A stretch of DNA of 64,000 nucleotides from Thermodesulfovibrionales bacterium. Its GTDB lineage: Bacteria; Nitrospirota; Thermodesulfovibrionia; Thermodesulfovibrionales; Dissulfurispiraceae. Where the stretch lies: positions 16,559-80,558 of the forward strand of contig JAGUWD010000028.1 in assembly GCA_020062545.1 (NCBI GenBank), written 5' to 3'. The notes under the pieces are model-generated. The model was not told where the DNA came from. It was given only the letters and a program-made list of their open reading frames with translations, and did not search any database. Made by a program: the position numbers and the translations under genes. Below, piece after piece: positions 44,342 through 51,552 of the stretch (positions are counted from its first letter, which is position 1; each line of letters begins with the position of its first letter).

Positions 44342-46444
44342 ATGGCAAAAGATGTCTTATTAGAAGAACTCAATCCCCAACAAAAAGAGGCCATACTGTA
44401 TTCAAAAGGACCTCTTCTCGTACTTGCAGGGGCAGGCAGCGGTAAGACAAGGGTAATAACCCATAAGTTTGCCTATCTCTCTAAGAAGAAGAAATACCGT
44501 CCATCATCCATCTTCACGGTCACCTTTACCAATAAGGCTGCAAATGAAATGAGAGAAAGGATCTCCCGCTTTGTTGAGCATGATATGAAGCAGTCATGGA
44601 TAGGGACATTCCATTCACAGTGCAATAAGATACTCAGAAGAGAGATAAAGGCACTGGGATATAAATCTGACTTCTCCATATATGACGATGACGACCAGTG
44701 CAATCTAATAAGGCACATACTAAAAGAATTAAAAATATACGAGGCACTTTACAAAGGCGTTGCCTCACGGATAAGCATACTTAAATCATCATTAGTTTCT
44801 CCAGAAGAATTCCTGTCTCAGGGAGACGGCTTCAGCTTCGACGAGAAACTCGGAAGGGTATACCTGAAATATCAGGATGAACTGAAGAGATGCAATGCAC
44901 TCGATTTCGATGACCTGATAATGCTCACCGTGAGATTATTCGAGGAGAATCCAAAGATACTTGCCAAATACAATGACATGTTTCCATACATCCTCGTGGA
45001 TGAATTTCAGGATACAAACCATGCGCAGTACAGGCTCCTGCAGTTAATGGCAGGGCATAAGAATATCTGTGCAGTTGGTGACGACGACCAGAGCATATAC
45101 AAGTTCAGAGGTGCCGATGTAAGCAACATCCTGAATTTTGAAAAAGACTTCCCTGATGCAACGATTATCAAGCTTGAACAAAATTACAGGTCAACACAGA
45201 ATATCCTCGATGTCTCGGGTGCGGTAATATCCAGAAATCCCCAGAGAAAACCGAAAAAACTCTGGACAGAAAAAGGCTGCGGAGAAAAGGTCTTCTACTG
45301 CAGGCTCAACTCAGAGGAAGAAGAGGCAAGATACGTTGCACGCACCATAAAAGACCTCTACCTGAAGGGCAACTTTGAATACAGCCACTTTGCAATCCTT
45401 TACAGGATAAACCTCCAGGCAAGGGCAATAGAAGACGCCTTGAGAGAAGAAAATATCCCTTACCATGTGATAAGCGGCGTGAGCTTCTATCACAGGCGTG
45501 AGATAAAGGATATTATCTCGTACATGAAAATAGCCCTTAACAACGATGACAATGTAAGCCTGAGAAGGATAATAAACAGCCCTCCTCGAGGCATAGGGGC
45601 ATCCACCATATCGAAGATAGAGCAGGAGGCAAAGAAAAATTCTGTCAGCCTCTTCGTTGCCATAAAACTGATGCTAAAGTCCAATAGCGTGGCATCGTCC
45701 ATTAAAGACAAGTTGAGCGAGTTCGTGAAAATCATGGAAGGCATATCATCGACCCATCACAAAACCGCCGCCGATATGCTCAAAGATATTGTGGAAAAAA
45801 CAGGCTATATAGAAGACATCGAGGAGGAAAGGCTGCAGAACATACTGGAACTGGTATCCTCGGCAGAGAATATATCTGTCAAGGACTTTGCAGACAGGGT
45901 ATCCCTCGTATCAACAACTGACGACACCTCTAAAAAGATGTCTGTATCTCTCATGACGCTTCATAGCGCAAAAGGGCTCGAATTCCCTGTGGTCTTTGTC
46001 ACAGGCATCGAAGAAGGCATCCTCCCCTATTTCAAGGCAATCGATGACGTCTCTGAAATGCAGGAAGAAAGAAGGCTATTCTATGTTGGCATGACAAGGG
46101 CAAAAGATATCCTTTGTCTTACAGCCGCAAAGAGAAGGAGACTCTATTCAAAAGTCCAGGAACAGGAGCCTTCAAGATTCTTGCAGGATATTCCAAAGGA
46201 CTGCTGCCACTGGATAGAAAAGGTCCAGCAAAAAGCAGAAACAGCGCCTGAGCCTGTAAAACTGTCGCCTAAAAGGCCTGCTGCTGCATATGTTGTCGGA
46301 TGCAGGGTAAAACATCCGTCATGGGGAGTTGGCGTGGTCAGGGACTGCTGTGAAGAAGGAAATGATACAAAATTGACTGTAAACTTCCCTGGTATCGGAA
46401 TTAAGCGTCTTGCTGCAAAATACGCAAATTTAGAAAGGCTATAG
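44342..46444 (+). CDS. UvrD/PcrA-type superfamily 1 DNA helicase
   Basis: A 700-residue 3'-5' helicase. Q-motif LNPQQKEAIL, Walker A AGAGSGKT (30-37), Walker B ILVDEFQDTN, motif III GDDDQSIYKFRGAD, and the LMTLHSAKGLEFPVVFVTGIEEGILPY and VGMTRAKD motifs. The C-terminal tail (VVGCRVKHPSWGVGVV...) matches the RNAP-binding tail of PcrA/UvrD. A TATAAT at 44323-44328 may be its -10 box. The stop codon lies in a heptamer repeat. Confidence 0.93.
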   Translation: MAKDVLLEELNPQQKEAILYSKGPLLVLAGAGSGKTRVITHKFAYLSKKKKYRPSSIFTVTFTNKAANEMRERISRFVEHDMKQSWIGTFHSQCNKILRREIKALGYKSDFSIYDDDDQCNLIRHILKELKIYEALYKGVASRISILKSSLVSPEEFLSQGDGFSFDEKLGRVYLKYQDELKRCNALDFDDLIMLTVRLFEENPKILAKYNDMFPYILVDEFQDTNHAQYRLLQLMAGHKNICAVGDDDQSIYKFRGADVSNILNFEKDFPDATIIKLEQNYRSTQNILDVSGAVISRNPQRKPKKLWTEKGCGEKVFYCRLNSEEEEARYVARTIKDLYLKGNFEYSHFAILYRINLQARAIEDALREENIPYHVISGVSFYHRREIKDIISYMKIALNNDDNVSLRRIINSPPRGIGASTISKIEQEAKKNSVSLFVAIKLMLKSNSVASSIKDKLSEFVKIMEGISSTHHKTAADMLKDIVEKTGYIEDIEEERLQNILELVSSAENISVKDFADRVSLVSTTDDTSKKMSVSLMTLHSAKGLEFPVVFVTGIEEGILPYFKAIDDVSEMQEERRLFYVGMTRAKDILCLTAAKRRRLYSKVQEQEPSRFLQDIPKDCCHWIEKVQQKAETAPEPVKLSPKRPAAAYVVGCRVKHPSWGVGVVRDCCEEGNDTKLTVNFPGIGIKRLAAKYANLERL

Positions 46445-46456
46445 GCAAGAGGCGAC
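46436..46456. repeat. Heptamer repeat at the helicase stop codon
   Basis: AGGCTAT, AGGCAAG, AGGCGAC in register across the TAG stop. Same family as 6982-7009 and 11717-11737. Confidence 0.75.
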
Positions 46457-46472
46457 AAAAGGAAGATAAAAA

Positions 46473-46760
46473 ATGAGAATAACAAGTGAAGATGTTAAAC
46501 ACATTGCCAGCCTTTCACGGCTCTCCATGTCGGATAATGAGATAGATATCTTCAGCGGACAGTTGAGCTCGATAATAGAGTATGTGGAACAGCTAAACAG
46601 CCTCGATACCGGTAATATAGAGCCAACATCCCATATAATACCGTTGAATAACGTCATGAGGGATGATATCCCTGCAGCCTCCCTGCCTGTGGAAGATGCA
46701 CTGAAGAATGCGCCTGATTCCACGGAAAAATTCTACAGGGTCCCGAAGATAATAGAATAA
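46473..46760 (+). CDS. gatC: Aspartyl/glutamyl-tRNA amidotransferase subunit C
   Basis: A 95-residue protein: ITSEDVKHIASLSRLSMSDNEIDIFSGQLSSIIEYVEQLNSLDTGNIEPTSH, the GatC pattern, ending PDSTEKFYRVPKIIE. It stabilises the GatA/GatB amidotransferase that corrects Asp-tRNA(Asn) and Glu-tRNA(Gln). gatA and gatB are not adjacent. Confidence 0.94.
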   Translation: MRITSEDVKHIASLSRLSMSDNEIDIFSGQLSSIIEYVEQLNSLDTGNIEPTSHIIPLNNVMRDDIPAASLPVEDALKNAPDSTEKFYRVPKIIE

Positions 46761-46764
46761 TAAT

Positions 46765-47115
46765 ATGTTTAGATGTTTCTTGAGATCAAAGATACATATG
46801 GCAACTGTTACCGAGTCAAACCTTGCCTATGAAGGAAGTATTACCATTGATAAGGAATTGATGGATATAGCGGATATACTCCCTTACGAGCAGGTTATGA
46901 TAAGCAACCTTAACAACGGCGAAAGGTTTGAGACCTATGTTATCCCGGGAAAGCCTGGTTCACGGGAATTCTGCCTGAATGGTCCTACAGCAAGAAAGGG
47001 CGTAGTCGGCGACAAGATAATCATCTTCGCTTACTGCTATATGGCTGATGCAGAGATAAAAGACTTCAAGCCGATTATAGTCAAACTCGACAACAAAAAT
47101 AATCCTTTAAAATAG
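46765..47115 (+). CDS. panD: Aspartate 1-decarboxylase
   Basis: A 116-residue pyruvoyl-dependent enzyme making beta-alanine for pantothenate. MFRCFLRSKIHMATVTESNLAYEGSITID contains the self-cleavage site Gly24-Ser25; NGPTARKGVVGDKIIIFAY is also conserved. It follows gatC by four bases; its end overlaps the convergent bioD end by nine. Confidence 0.95.
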   Translation: MFRCFLRSKIHMATVTESNLAYEGSITIDKELMDIADILPYEQVMISNLNNGERFETYVIPGKPGSREFCLNGPTARKGVVGDKIIIFAYCYMADAEIKDFKPIIVKLDNKNNPLK

Positions 47116-47886
47116 GACCCTTACATCAAGATGTTTAATCGCGGCATCCTCGATATTCTTTTTTGTAATATCCTTTATATATGGTAGCATTCCGATTATC
47201 GGCACCGGACATAATTCTTTCAACACTTTCGGATTTGTCTTCTCAGCAAGATTGTTTTCTGGAGGATTATTGAAATTAATAATAACTCCGAGGACATTAA
47301 TACCTTCCCTCAATGCATAGTTGACTGTCAGTAGTGTGTGATTTATCGTTCCGAGTATCGGTCTTGCCACAACAATTACAGGAAGTTTTAAGTCCCTTAT
47401 CAGGTCTGATACGAAATAGGCTGAAGGCTCTTTAAACTGCCGCTCTGTCGCACTGTCGTTCTGCTGTACAAATGTAATAGGCACAAGCAGTCCCCCTACT
47501 CCCTCCACTACCATAAAATCGTATTTTTTAGAAAGAACGTCATAAGCGCTGAAAATTTTATCAAGGTCAACAGGCCTTTTTTTCAATTCAGCCGCAACCA
47601 TCGGCGCAAGAGGCTCTTCAAAGCGGATTGGCGTAATCAAATCTATGGAGTCGCCCATCTCCGCCATATCCTTCAAAAACATTCCATCAGAAGGTATTAA
47701 TAATTTGTTGTCCTTTCTGGCTTCTGACTTCTGACTTCTGACTCCTGACCTTATGCATCCCGTTTCAATCGGCTTCATAGCGCCGACCTTAATGCCCTTC
47801 TTTATTAATGCCCTGATTATTAGAGCAGACACAATCGTCTTGCCGACCCCTGTGTCGGTGCCTGTTATAAAAATGCCTCTTGACAT
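47107..47886 (-). CDS. bioD: Dethiobiotin synthetase
   Basis: A 259-residue ATPase closing the ureido ring of biotin. P-loop ITGTDTGVGKTIV, KPIETGC, VEGVGGLLVPI and RPILGTINHTLL. Residues ~46-59 (RSGVRSQKSEARKD) are an extra, repeat-encoded segment in the loop between KPIETGC and LLIPSDGM; the enzyme otherwise looks intact. No other bio gene is adjacent. Confidence 0.93.
   Translation of the reverse strand: MSRGIFITGTDTGVGKTIVSALIIRALIKKGIKVGAMKPIETGCIRSGVRSQKSEARKDNKLLIPSDGMFLKDMAEMGDSIDLITPIRFEEPLAPMVAAELKKRPVDLDKIFSAYDVLSKKYDFMVVEGVGGLLVPITFVQQNDSATERQFKEPSAYFVSDLIRDLKLPVIVVARPILGTINHTLLTVNYALREGINVLGVIINFNNPPENNLAEKTNPKVLKELCPVPIIGMLPYIKDITKKNIEDAAIKHLDVRVLF
47721..47748. repeat. In-frame heptamer repeat within bioD
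   Basis: CTTCTGA x3 then CTCCTGA, in register. Same heptamer family as in alr at 7938-7972, about 40 kb away. Confidence 0.9.
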
Positions 47887-47975
47887 TTCCAGTCTCCTTT
47901 ACAAGTATGGCAGCAGGTGTGCTGAAAAGGGGGCGGTTTGATGCATATCTGCTGCCATACATTGCTTAATTCAGG

Positions 47976-48686
47976 TTAGATGATTCTGCTTTCAAGGCAA
48001 AATATCTGACCAGTGATATTTTCGGTGCCCGCAAGATAAACGATAAATCTCGCTACTTCCTTCGGGTCTGAAAGTGTATTTAAAAGACTGGCCTCTTTTG
48101 CCTTTTTTAAGGCTTCATCTGCTTTAATCCCCATCTTAGTAGGCATATACCCGGGTAAAATAGCATTTACTCTTATTTCATATTCTGCAAGCTCAATTGC
48201 TGCTGTCTTTGTAAGCCCAAGCAATGCAGCTTTTGAGGCGCTGTATCCAGCCTGCCCTTCCTTGCCCTTCAGTCCTGAATACGAAGATATGTTGATTATA
48301 TGCCCGCCATCTTTCATGAGTGGTGCAAACGCCTTTATGCAATTGAACACTCCCTTGAGATTTACATCCATTATCCTGTCCCAATCATCTTCATTCTGCT
48401 TTATCAAAAGCGAATCTTTTGTTATCCCTGCATTGTTTATAAGGACATCTACCCTTCCCCATTTTTCGTGGACAGTCCCGGCCATTTTAGAGACATCCTC
48501 AAACCTGCTTACATCGGCCTTTGCCGCAATTGCCGTATTACCGATTGCTCTGACAATTTCCTGTGCCGTTTTTTCGGACTCGATGTAATTTATGACAACC
48601 CTGTATCCATTCTCAGAAAATGATAGGGCGATTTCCTTTCCCAAACCGCCTGATGCTCCTGTTATCACAGCCACCTTATTCGTCAT
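47976..48686 (-). CDS. SDR-family oxidoreductase, FabG-like
   Basis: A 236-residue Rossmann enzyme: TGASGGLGKEIALSF (NADP-binding), NNAG, and the catalytic ISSYSG...YSASKAALLG. It resembles 3-oxoacyl-ACP reductases. The ATG at 48686 gives the family start; the longer frame to 48998 reads through the inverted-repeat element and is rejected. The tail (ITGQIFCLESRII) is slightly unusual. It may help provide the pimeloyl chain for bioD next door, but this is speculation from proximity. Confidence 0.82.
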   Translation of the reverse strand: MTNKVAVITGASGGLGKEIALSFSENGYRVVINYIESEKTAQEIVRAIGNTAIAAKADVSRFEDVSKMAGTVHEKWGRVDVLINNAGITKDSLLIKQNEDDWDRIMDVNLKGVFNCIKAFAPLMKDGGHIINISSYSGLKGKEGQAGYSASKAALLGLTKTAAIELAEYEIRVNAILPGYMPTKMGIKADEALKKAKEASLLNTLSDPKEVARFIVYLAGTENITGQIFCLESRII

Positions 48687-48730
48687 AATACATTTATTAA
48701 TGTTATAATATTTCAGTCTAAAAACCCAAA

Positions 48731-49041
48731 TCCAGCAATAAGGATGAGGCTCTGAAGTGAATAGCGATGTTTTGGTAACAGTTCTTTGCGACTGAAGCGT
48801 CAGGCAATGGTATAATCTCTCCGCTTCATTCTCGAATGGCATCCAGCCATTCTCCGAAGCAAAGACAGCCCGCTTAGGCATCCATGCCACACTTGGGCTG
48901 TCCAAGTCGCTTCGAGACCATACCATTGCCTGACAGACGCAAGTGTCTGAGCGAAGCAAGTTTTGCGGCTGTAGCGAAAAAAGCATTAGAACTGTCAAAA
49001 CAGAGCTTCTGAACGAAAGAGACTTATCCTTATCGCTGGAT
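48731..49041. repeat. Structured long inverted-repeat element
   Basis: An imperfect palindrome of ~311 bp filling the gap between the SDR gene and the next gene. The outer arms TCCAGCAATAAGGATGAG (48731-48748) and its near-complement (49024-49041) pair; inner arms GTCAGGCAATGGTAT (48799-48813) and its exact complement (48920-48934) pair; inside are hairpins GAATGGC/GCCATTC (48834-48852) and GACAGCCC/GGGCTGTC (48864-48902) enclosing GGCAT/ATGCC. No ORF is credible. Possibly a MITE-like element or a structured RNA. Confidence 0.75.
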
Positions 49042-49088
49042 CTTCGGTATAAAATCGCTCAAATTAGGTTTAAGCAATTGGAGGGAAC

Positions 49089-49646
49089 ATGGCAAGGTTT
49101 GAAGAAGTGCAGATGACAATAGCAGAGTCTGCAAAGAATTATCTCGATATATACAATATGCAGGTTCTCATAGAGCAGTTCACCCTCGACAGGGAAGGCA
49201 GGTTTTCCCTGACGCTGCCAAATATGGAACAGCCATTTCCAGTATCGGCAACCGTGTCCTTTGTCTATGACGCATTCCAGACAGGAATGACCCTGTACGA
49301 AGAGAACACAACGGATGAAGACAGCGATGTGGATACATCTGTAGAACTGGAATTTACGGTAAAGCTTCCAATCATGAAAGACTATCCAGATATAGAGGCA
49401 TTGATTGATGAGGTAAACGAGGAATATCCAGACACAGAACCGATCCTGACAATTAGAGAAATCATCGGCAGCGACGAGCCCTTCAAGGAATACGAAATAC
49501 ATTACAGCTATGATATCGAGCCGGAAGATGCAACAGACAACGAGCTGTTTGACGAGATATTTCAGGAATTGAAAGAGATCATGGAATTGATATACGAGAG
49601 GACAGAAAATTACATAGACCAGTCGTGGTACAGTGGTGAGGAATGA
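49089..49646 (+). CDS. Unknown acidic protein
   Basis: A 185-residue, strongly acidic protein (YEENTTDEDSDVDTSVELEF, IDEVNEEYPDTEP, DIEPEDATDNELFDEIFQEL) without signal peptide or TM helix. No family recognised. A good GGAGGGAAC leader precedes the ATG. It overlaps the HAD gene by four bases, so the two are co-expressed; it might be a partner of that phosphatase. Confidence 0.7.
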   Translation: MARFEEVQMTIAESAKNYLDIYNMQVLIEQFTLDREGRFSLTLPNMEQPFPVSATVSFVYDAFQTGMTLYEENTTDEDSDVDTSVELEFTVKLPIMKDYPDIEALIDEVNEEYPDTEPILTIREIIGSDEPFKEYEIHYSYDIEPEDATDNELFDEIFQELKEIMELIYERTENYIDQSWYSGEE

Positions 49647-50308
49647 TACCGCTGAAAGAAATTAAATTCGTCCTTCTTGACATGGATGGGACGCTGCTGG
49701 ACAAATATTTCGATGACTATTTCTGGGAGCACCTCGTCCCGGAAAAGTATGCAGAGCAGCACAAAATCACATTCGGAAAGGCAAAGGAAGAACTGCTTTC
49801 AAAGTACAAGGCACATGAAGGCACGCTGAATTGGACAGACATAGATTTCTGGTCGAGGGAGCTTGACCTTGACATCCCGGCCCTGAAAGAGCAGATAAAA
49901 CACCTCATCGAAGTACATCCCCATGTTGAAGACTTCTTGAAAATGCTGAAAAGGCATAGGAAAAAGGTATACATGGTAACCAATGCCCATTATAAGGTTC
50001 TGGACATAAAATTGAAAAAGACAGAAATAGGCAAGTACTTTGACAAATGCATTACATCCTTTGAGATAGGCTATCCGAAAGAGATGGTAGAGTTCTGGGA
50101 GAAAACAGAAAAGATATTAAAGTTTGATAAAGAAAAGACCCTTTTTATTGACGATACGGCAGAGATACTCAGGACAGCAAAAAATTTCGGGATAAAATAT
50201 CTCCTCTTAAAAACAAGGGCAAATTCAAAAAAGCATGATAAGCCAGTAGATGGGTTTAAGGTTTTAGAAAACTTTAAAGAACTCCTAAGTCGAAAGCAGT
50301 GGACTTAA
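49643..50308 (+). CDS. HAD-family hydrolase (nucleotidase-like)
   Basis: A 221-residue phosphatase. Motif I LLDMDGTLLDK (Asp13, Asp15), motif II VYMVTNAH, motif III Lys in YPKE, motif IV TLFIDDTAEIL. The layout resembles YrfG-type GMP/IMP nucleotidases, but substrate cannot be read. It is the last clear chromosomal gene before the phage-derived region; its stop is followed by AT-rich repeats. Confidence 0.87.
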   Translation: MIPLKEIKFVLLDMDGTLLDKYFDDYFWEHLVPEKYAEQHKITFGKAKEELLSKYKAHEGTLNWTDIDFWSRELDLDIPALKEQIKHLIEVHPHVEDFLKMLKRHRKKVYMVTNAHYKVLDIKLKKTEIGKYFDKCITSFEIGYPKEMVEFWEKTEKILKFDKEKTLFIDDTAEILRTAKNFGIKYLLLKTRANSKKHDKPVDGFKVLENFKELLSRKQWT

Positions 50309-50567
50309 CAAGTGCTTGAAAATACCACGCAAACCCTTGTCAATCCTTGATTTGAAGCACATTTTTATTTTTATCTCTTTTGATGTTTTTTGACCTTTTT
50401 TATTACGTTTTTATTACGTTTTTATGACGGTCAACAGAACCATCAAGTATTCTACACTGAATGACTGATCTGTCTTCCAAACAAATACTGGAATTTGCCT
50501 CATTTGACTCATTTGCCTCATTATCATTGATTTTAAAGGGTTTTTTTAGTGAGTCAAATTTAGGTAT
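50309..50567. other. AT-rich junction between core genes and the phage-derived region
   Basis: No gene found. Contains three tandem 11-mers TTTTTATTACG (50396-50428, last with one change) and a nine-base repeat CTCATTTGC near 50498-50523. This may hold an old attachment site or recombination scar. Confidence 0.45.
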
Positions 50568-50939
50568 GTGGAATTTGCATCCTCAAGATTGGAAATAGGA
50601 TTACACGCCTTGAATGTTATAGGCAAGGCAAGTGCTGGCAGGGGGAAAACAGGAGGGTTGAGCGATTATGCAAGAAGGTTAGGGAGGACATCGCAATATT
50701 TAACGCAGATAACGGCAGCCGCTGGTGTTTATGAATATGTAGCTAAATCTGTAACTCAAGTTACAGATTTATTTTCCAGAACCAAACATCTTTATGCCAT
50801 TTCCCAGTCCCCGCAGTCTTTATGGACATTGTTATGTGAAATGCTAATTAAAAACGACTGGTCAGTAAAAGACACTGAGGAAGCGGTAACCAAGATAAAG
50901 GACTTGGACATACCAGAAGAATATCAAGGGTTGAGATGA
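50568..50939 (+). pseudogene. ParB/HTH-type protein, internal fragment
   Basis: A 123-residue frame starting abruptly at GTG with EFASSRLEIGLHALNVIGKASAGRG, followed by an HTH-like segment (LSDYARRLGRTSQYLTQITAAAGVYEYV), and TKHLYAISQSPQSLWTLL. To my recollection this resembles the middle part of phage or plasmid ParB-domain proteins, some fused to methylases. The ParB nuclease domain upstream is absent and the chain stops soon after, so I call it a remnant. It lies directly before the palindrome cluster, which such a protein might once have bound. Confidence 0.45.
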
Positions 50940-50943
50940 TTTA

Positions 50944-51056
50944 ATTGTCGAAAATTTCGACAATAGAACTTTCAGATACGAGTTGATTGTCGAAAATTTC
51001 GACAATCAAGCAGGTCTTCTATGAGAGTTTGATTGTCGCAATTTGCGACAATCAAA
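50944..51056. promoter_or_regulatory. Cluster of three large palindromes (left end of the element)
   Basis: Three odd-length perfect palindromes: ATTGTCGAAA-A-complement (50944-50964), TTGATTGTCGAAA-A-complement (50983-51009) and TTTGATTGTCGCAA-T-complement (51028-51056), centred 42 and 46 bases apart. They share TTGATTGTCG half sites. Related sites occur at 60148-60174 (identical core) and 60205-60233. They look like operators or a centromere-like array. Confidence 0.8.
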
Positions 51057-51073
51057 TCGTAACGCTGGATTAA
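51010..51073 (+). repeat. Left 64-bp inverted repeat of the phage-derived cassette
   Basis: Matches the reverse complement of 60130-60193 at 59 of 64 positions by my count. It contains the third palindrome. The next frame starts within it. Together the two repeats bracket a 9.2-kb segment. Confidence 0.85.
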
Positions 51074-51333
51074 ATTGTATGCTATCTGCCGTATCCGTAT
51101 CAGAAAGAACAATCAGGCAATGGACAGAATCAAGGCGCAAAGACCTTGAAGAAGAAAGAAACAGGCTAATCCTTGACCTATATCTGAAGGCAGAGAATAC
51201 GCAGGAAGTGATTGCTGAAAGGTTGAATGTTGGTGAAGCAACAGTTAATCGGACAATTGAAAATTTCCTCCAAAATGGCAATCTTGCCAAAATGGAGGAA
51301 ATTTCACTCCATACCTTTACAGATATGTATTAA
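51043..51333 (+). pseudogene. HTH-domain fragment (ParB/methylase-like), truncated
   Basis: A 96-residue frame whose TTG start lies in the inverted repeat. The recognisable part is VSERTIRQWTESRRKDLEEERNRLILDLYLKAENTQEVIAERLNVGEATVNRTIENFLQNG, containing two HTH-like helix pairs. It resembles the region that links ParB-like and methylase domains in phage proteins and ends shortly after (SLHTFTDMY). It could be a short regulator in its own right. Confidence 0.4.
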
Positions 51334-51552
51334 AAGCTATCTGGACACTTTAAAGCCTGCAAAGCCTTGAAAATAAACGAACTGAACAAAATTAGCAGGA
51401 CACTTACACCATACTGTAGAAAGGTGAGGTTAAGGCAGGAAAACCTTTAGTCAAGTGAAAATTCAATGTAAACCATTGACAGAAGCCAATTTAAAGAAGT
51501 GGCAGGCAAAACCTTTTTATATATTAGAAGGTCACCATAAGGAGGCAACTAT
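51334..51552. other. Leader of the tape-measure gene
   Basis: No ORF of note. An AAGGAGG lies nine bases before the tape-measure start; no consensus promoter was found. Confidence 0.35.

Noticed and set aside
48687..48998. N-terminal extension of the SDR protein by 104 residues
   Set aside because: The added frame reads through the inverted-repeat element and has no protein-family resemblance; the ATG at 48686 gives the normal Rossmann start.
50944..51056. CRISPR-like array
   Set aside because: Repeats are palindromes with short, unequal spacers (18-19 bases) and only three units; no cas gene is present.
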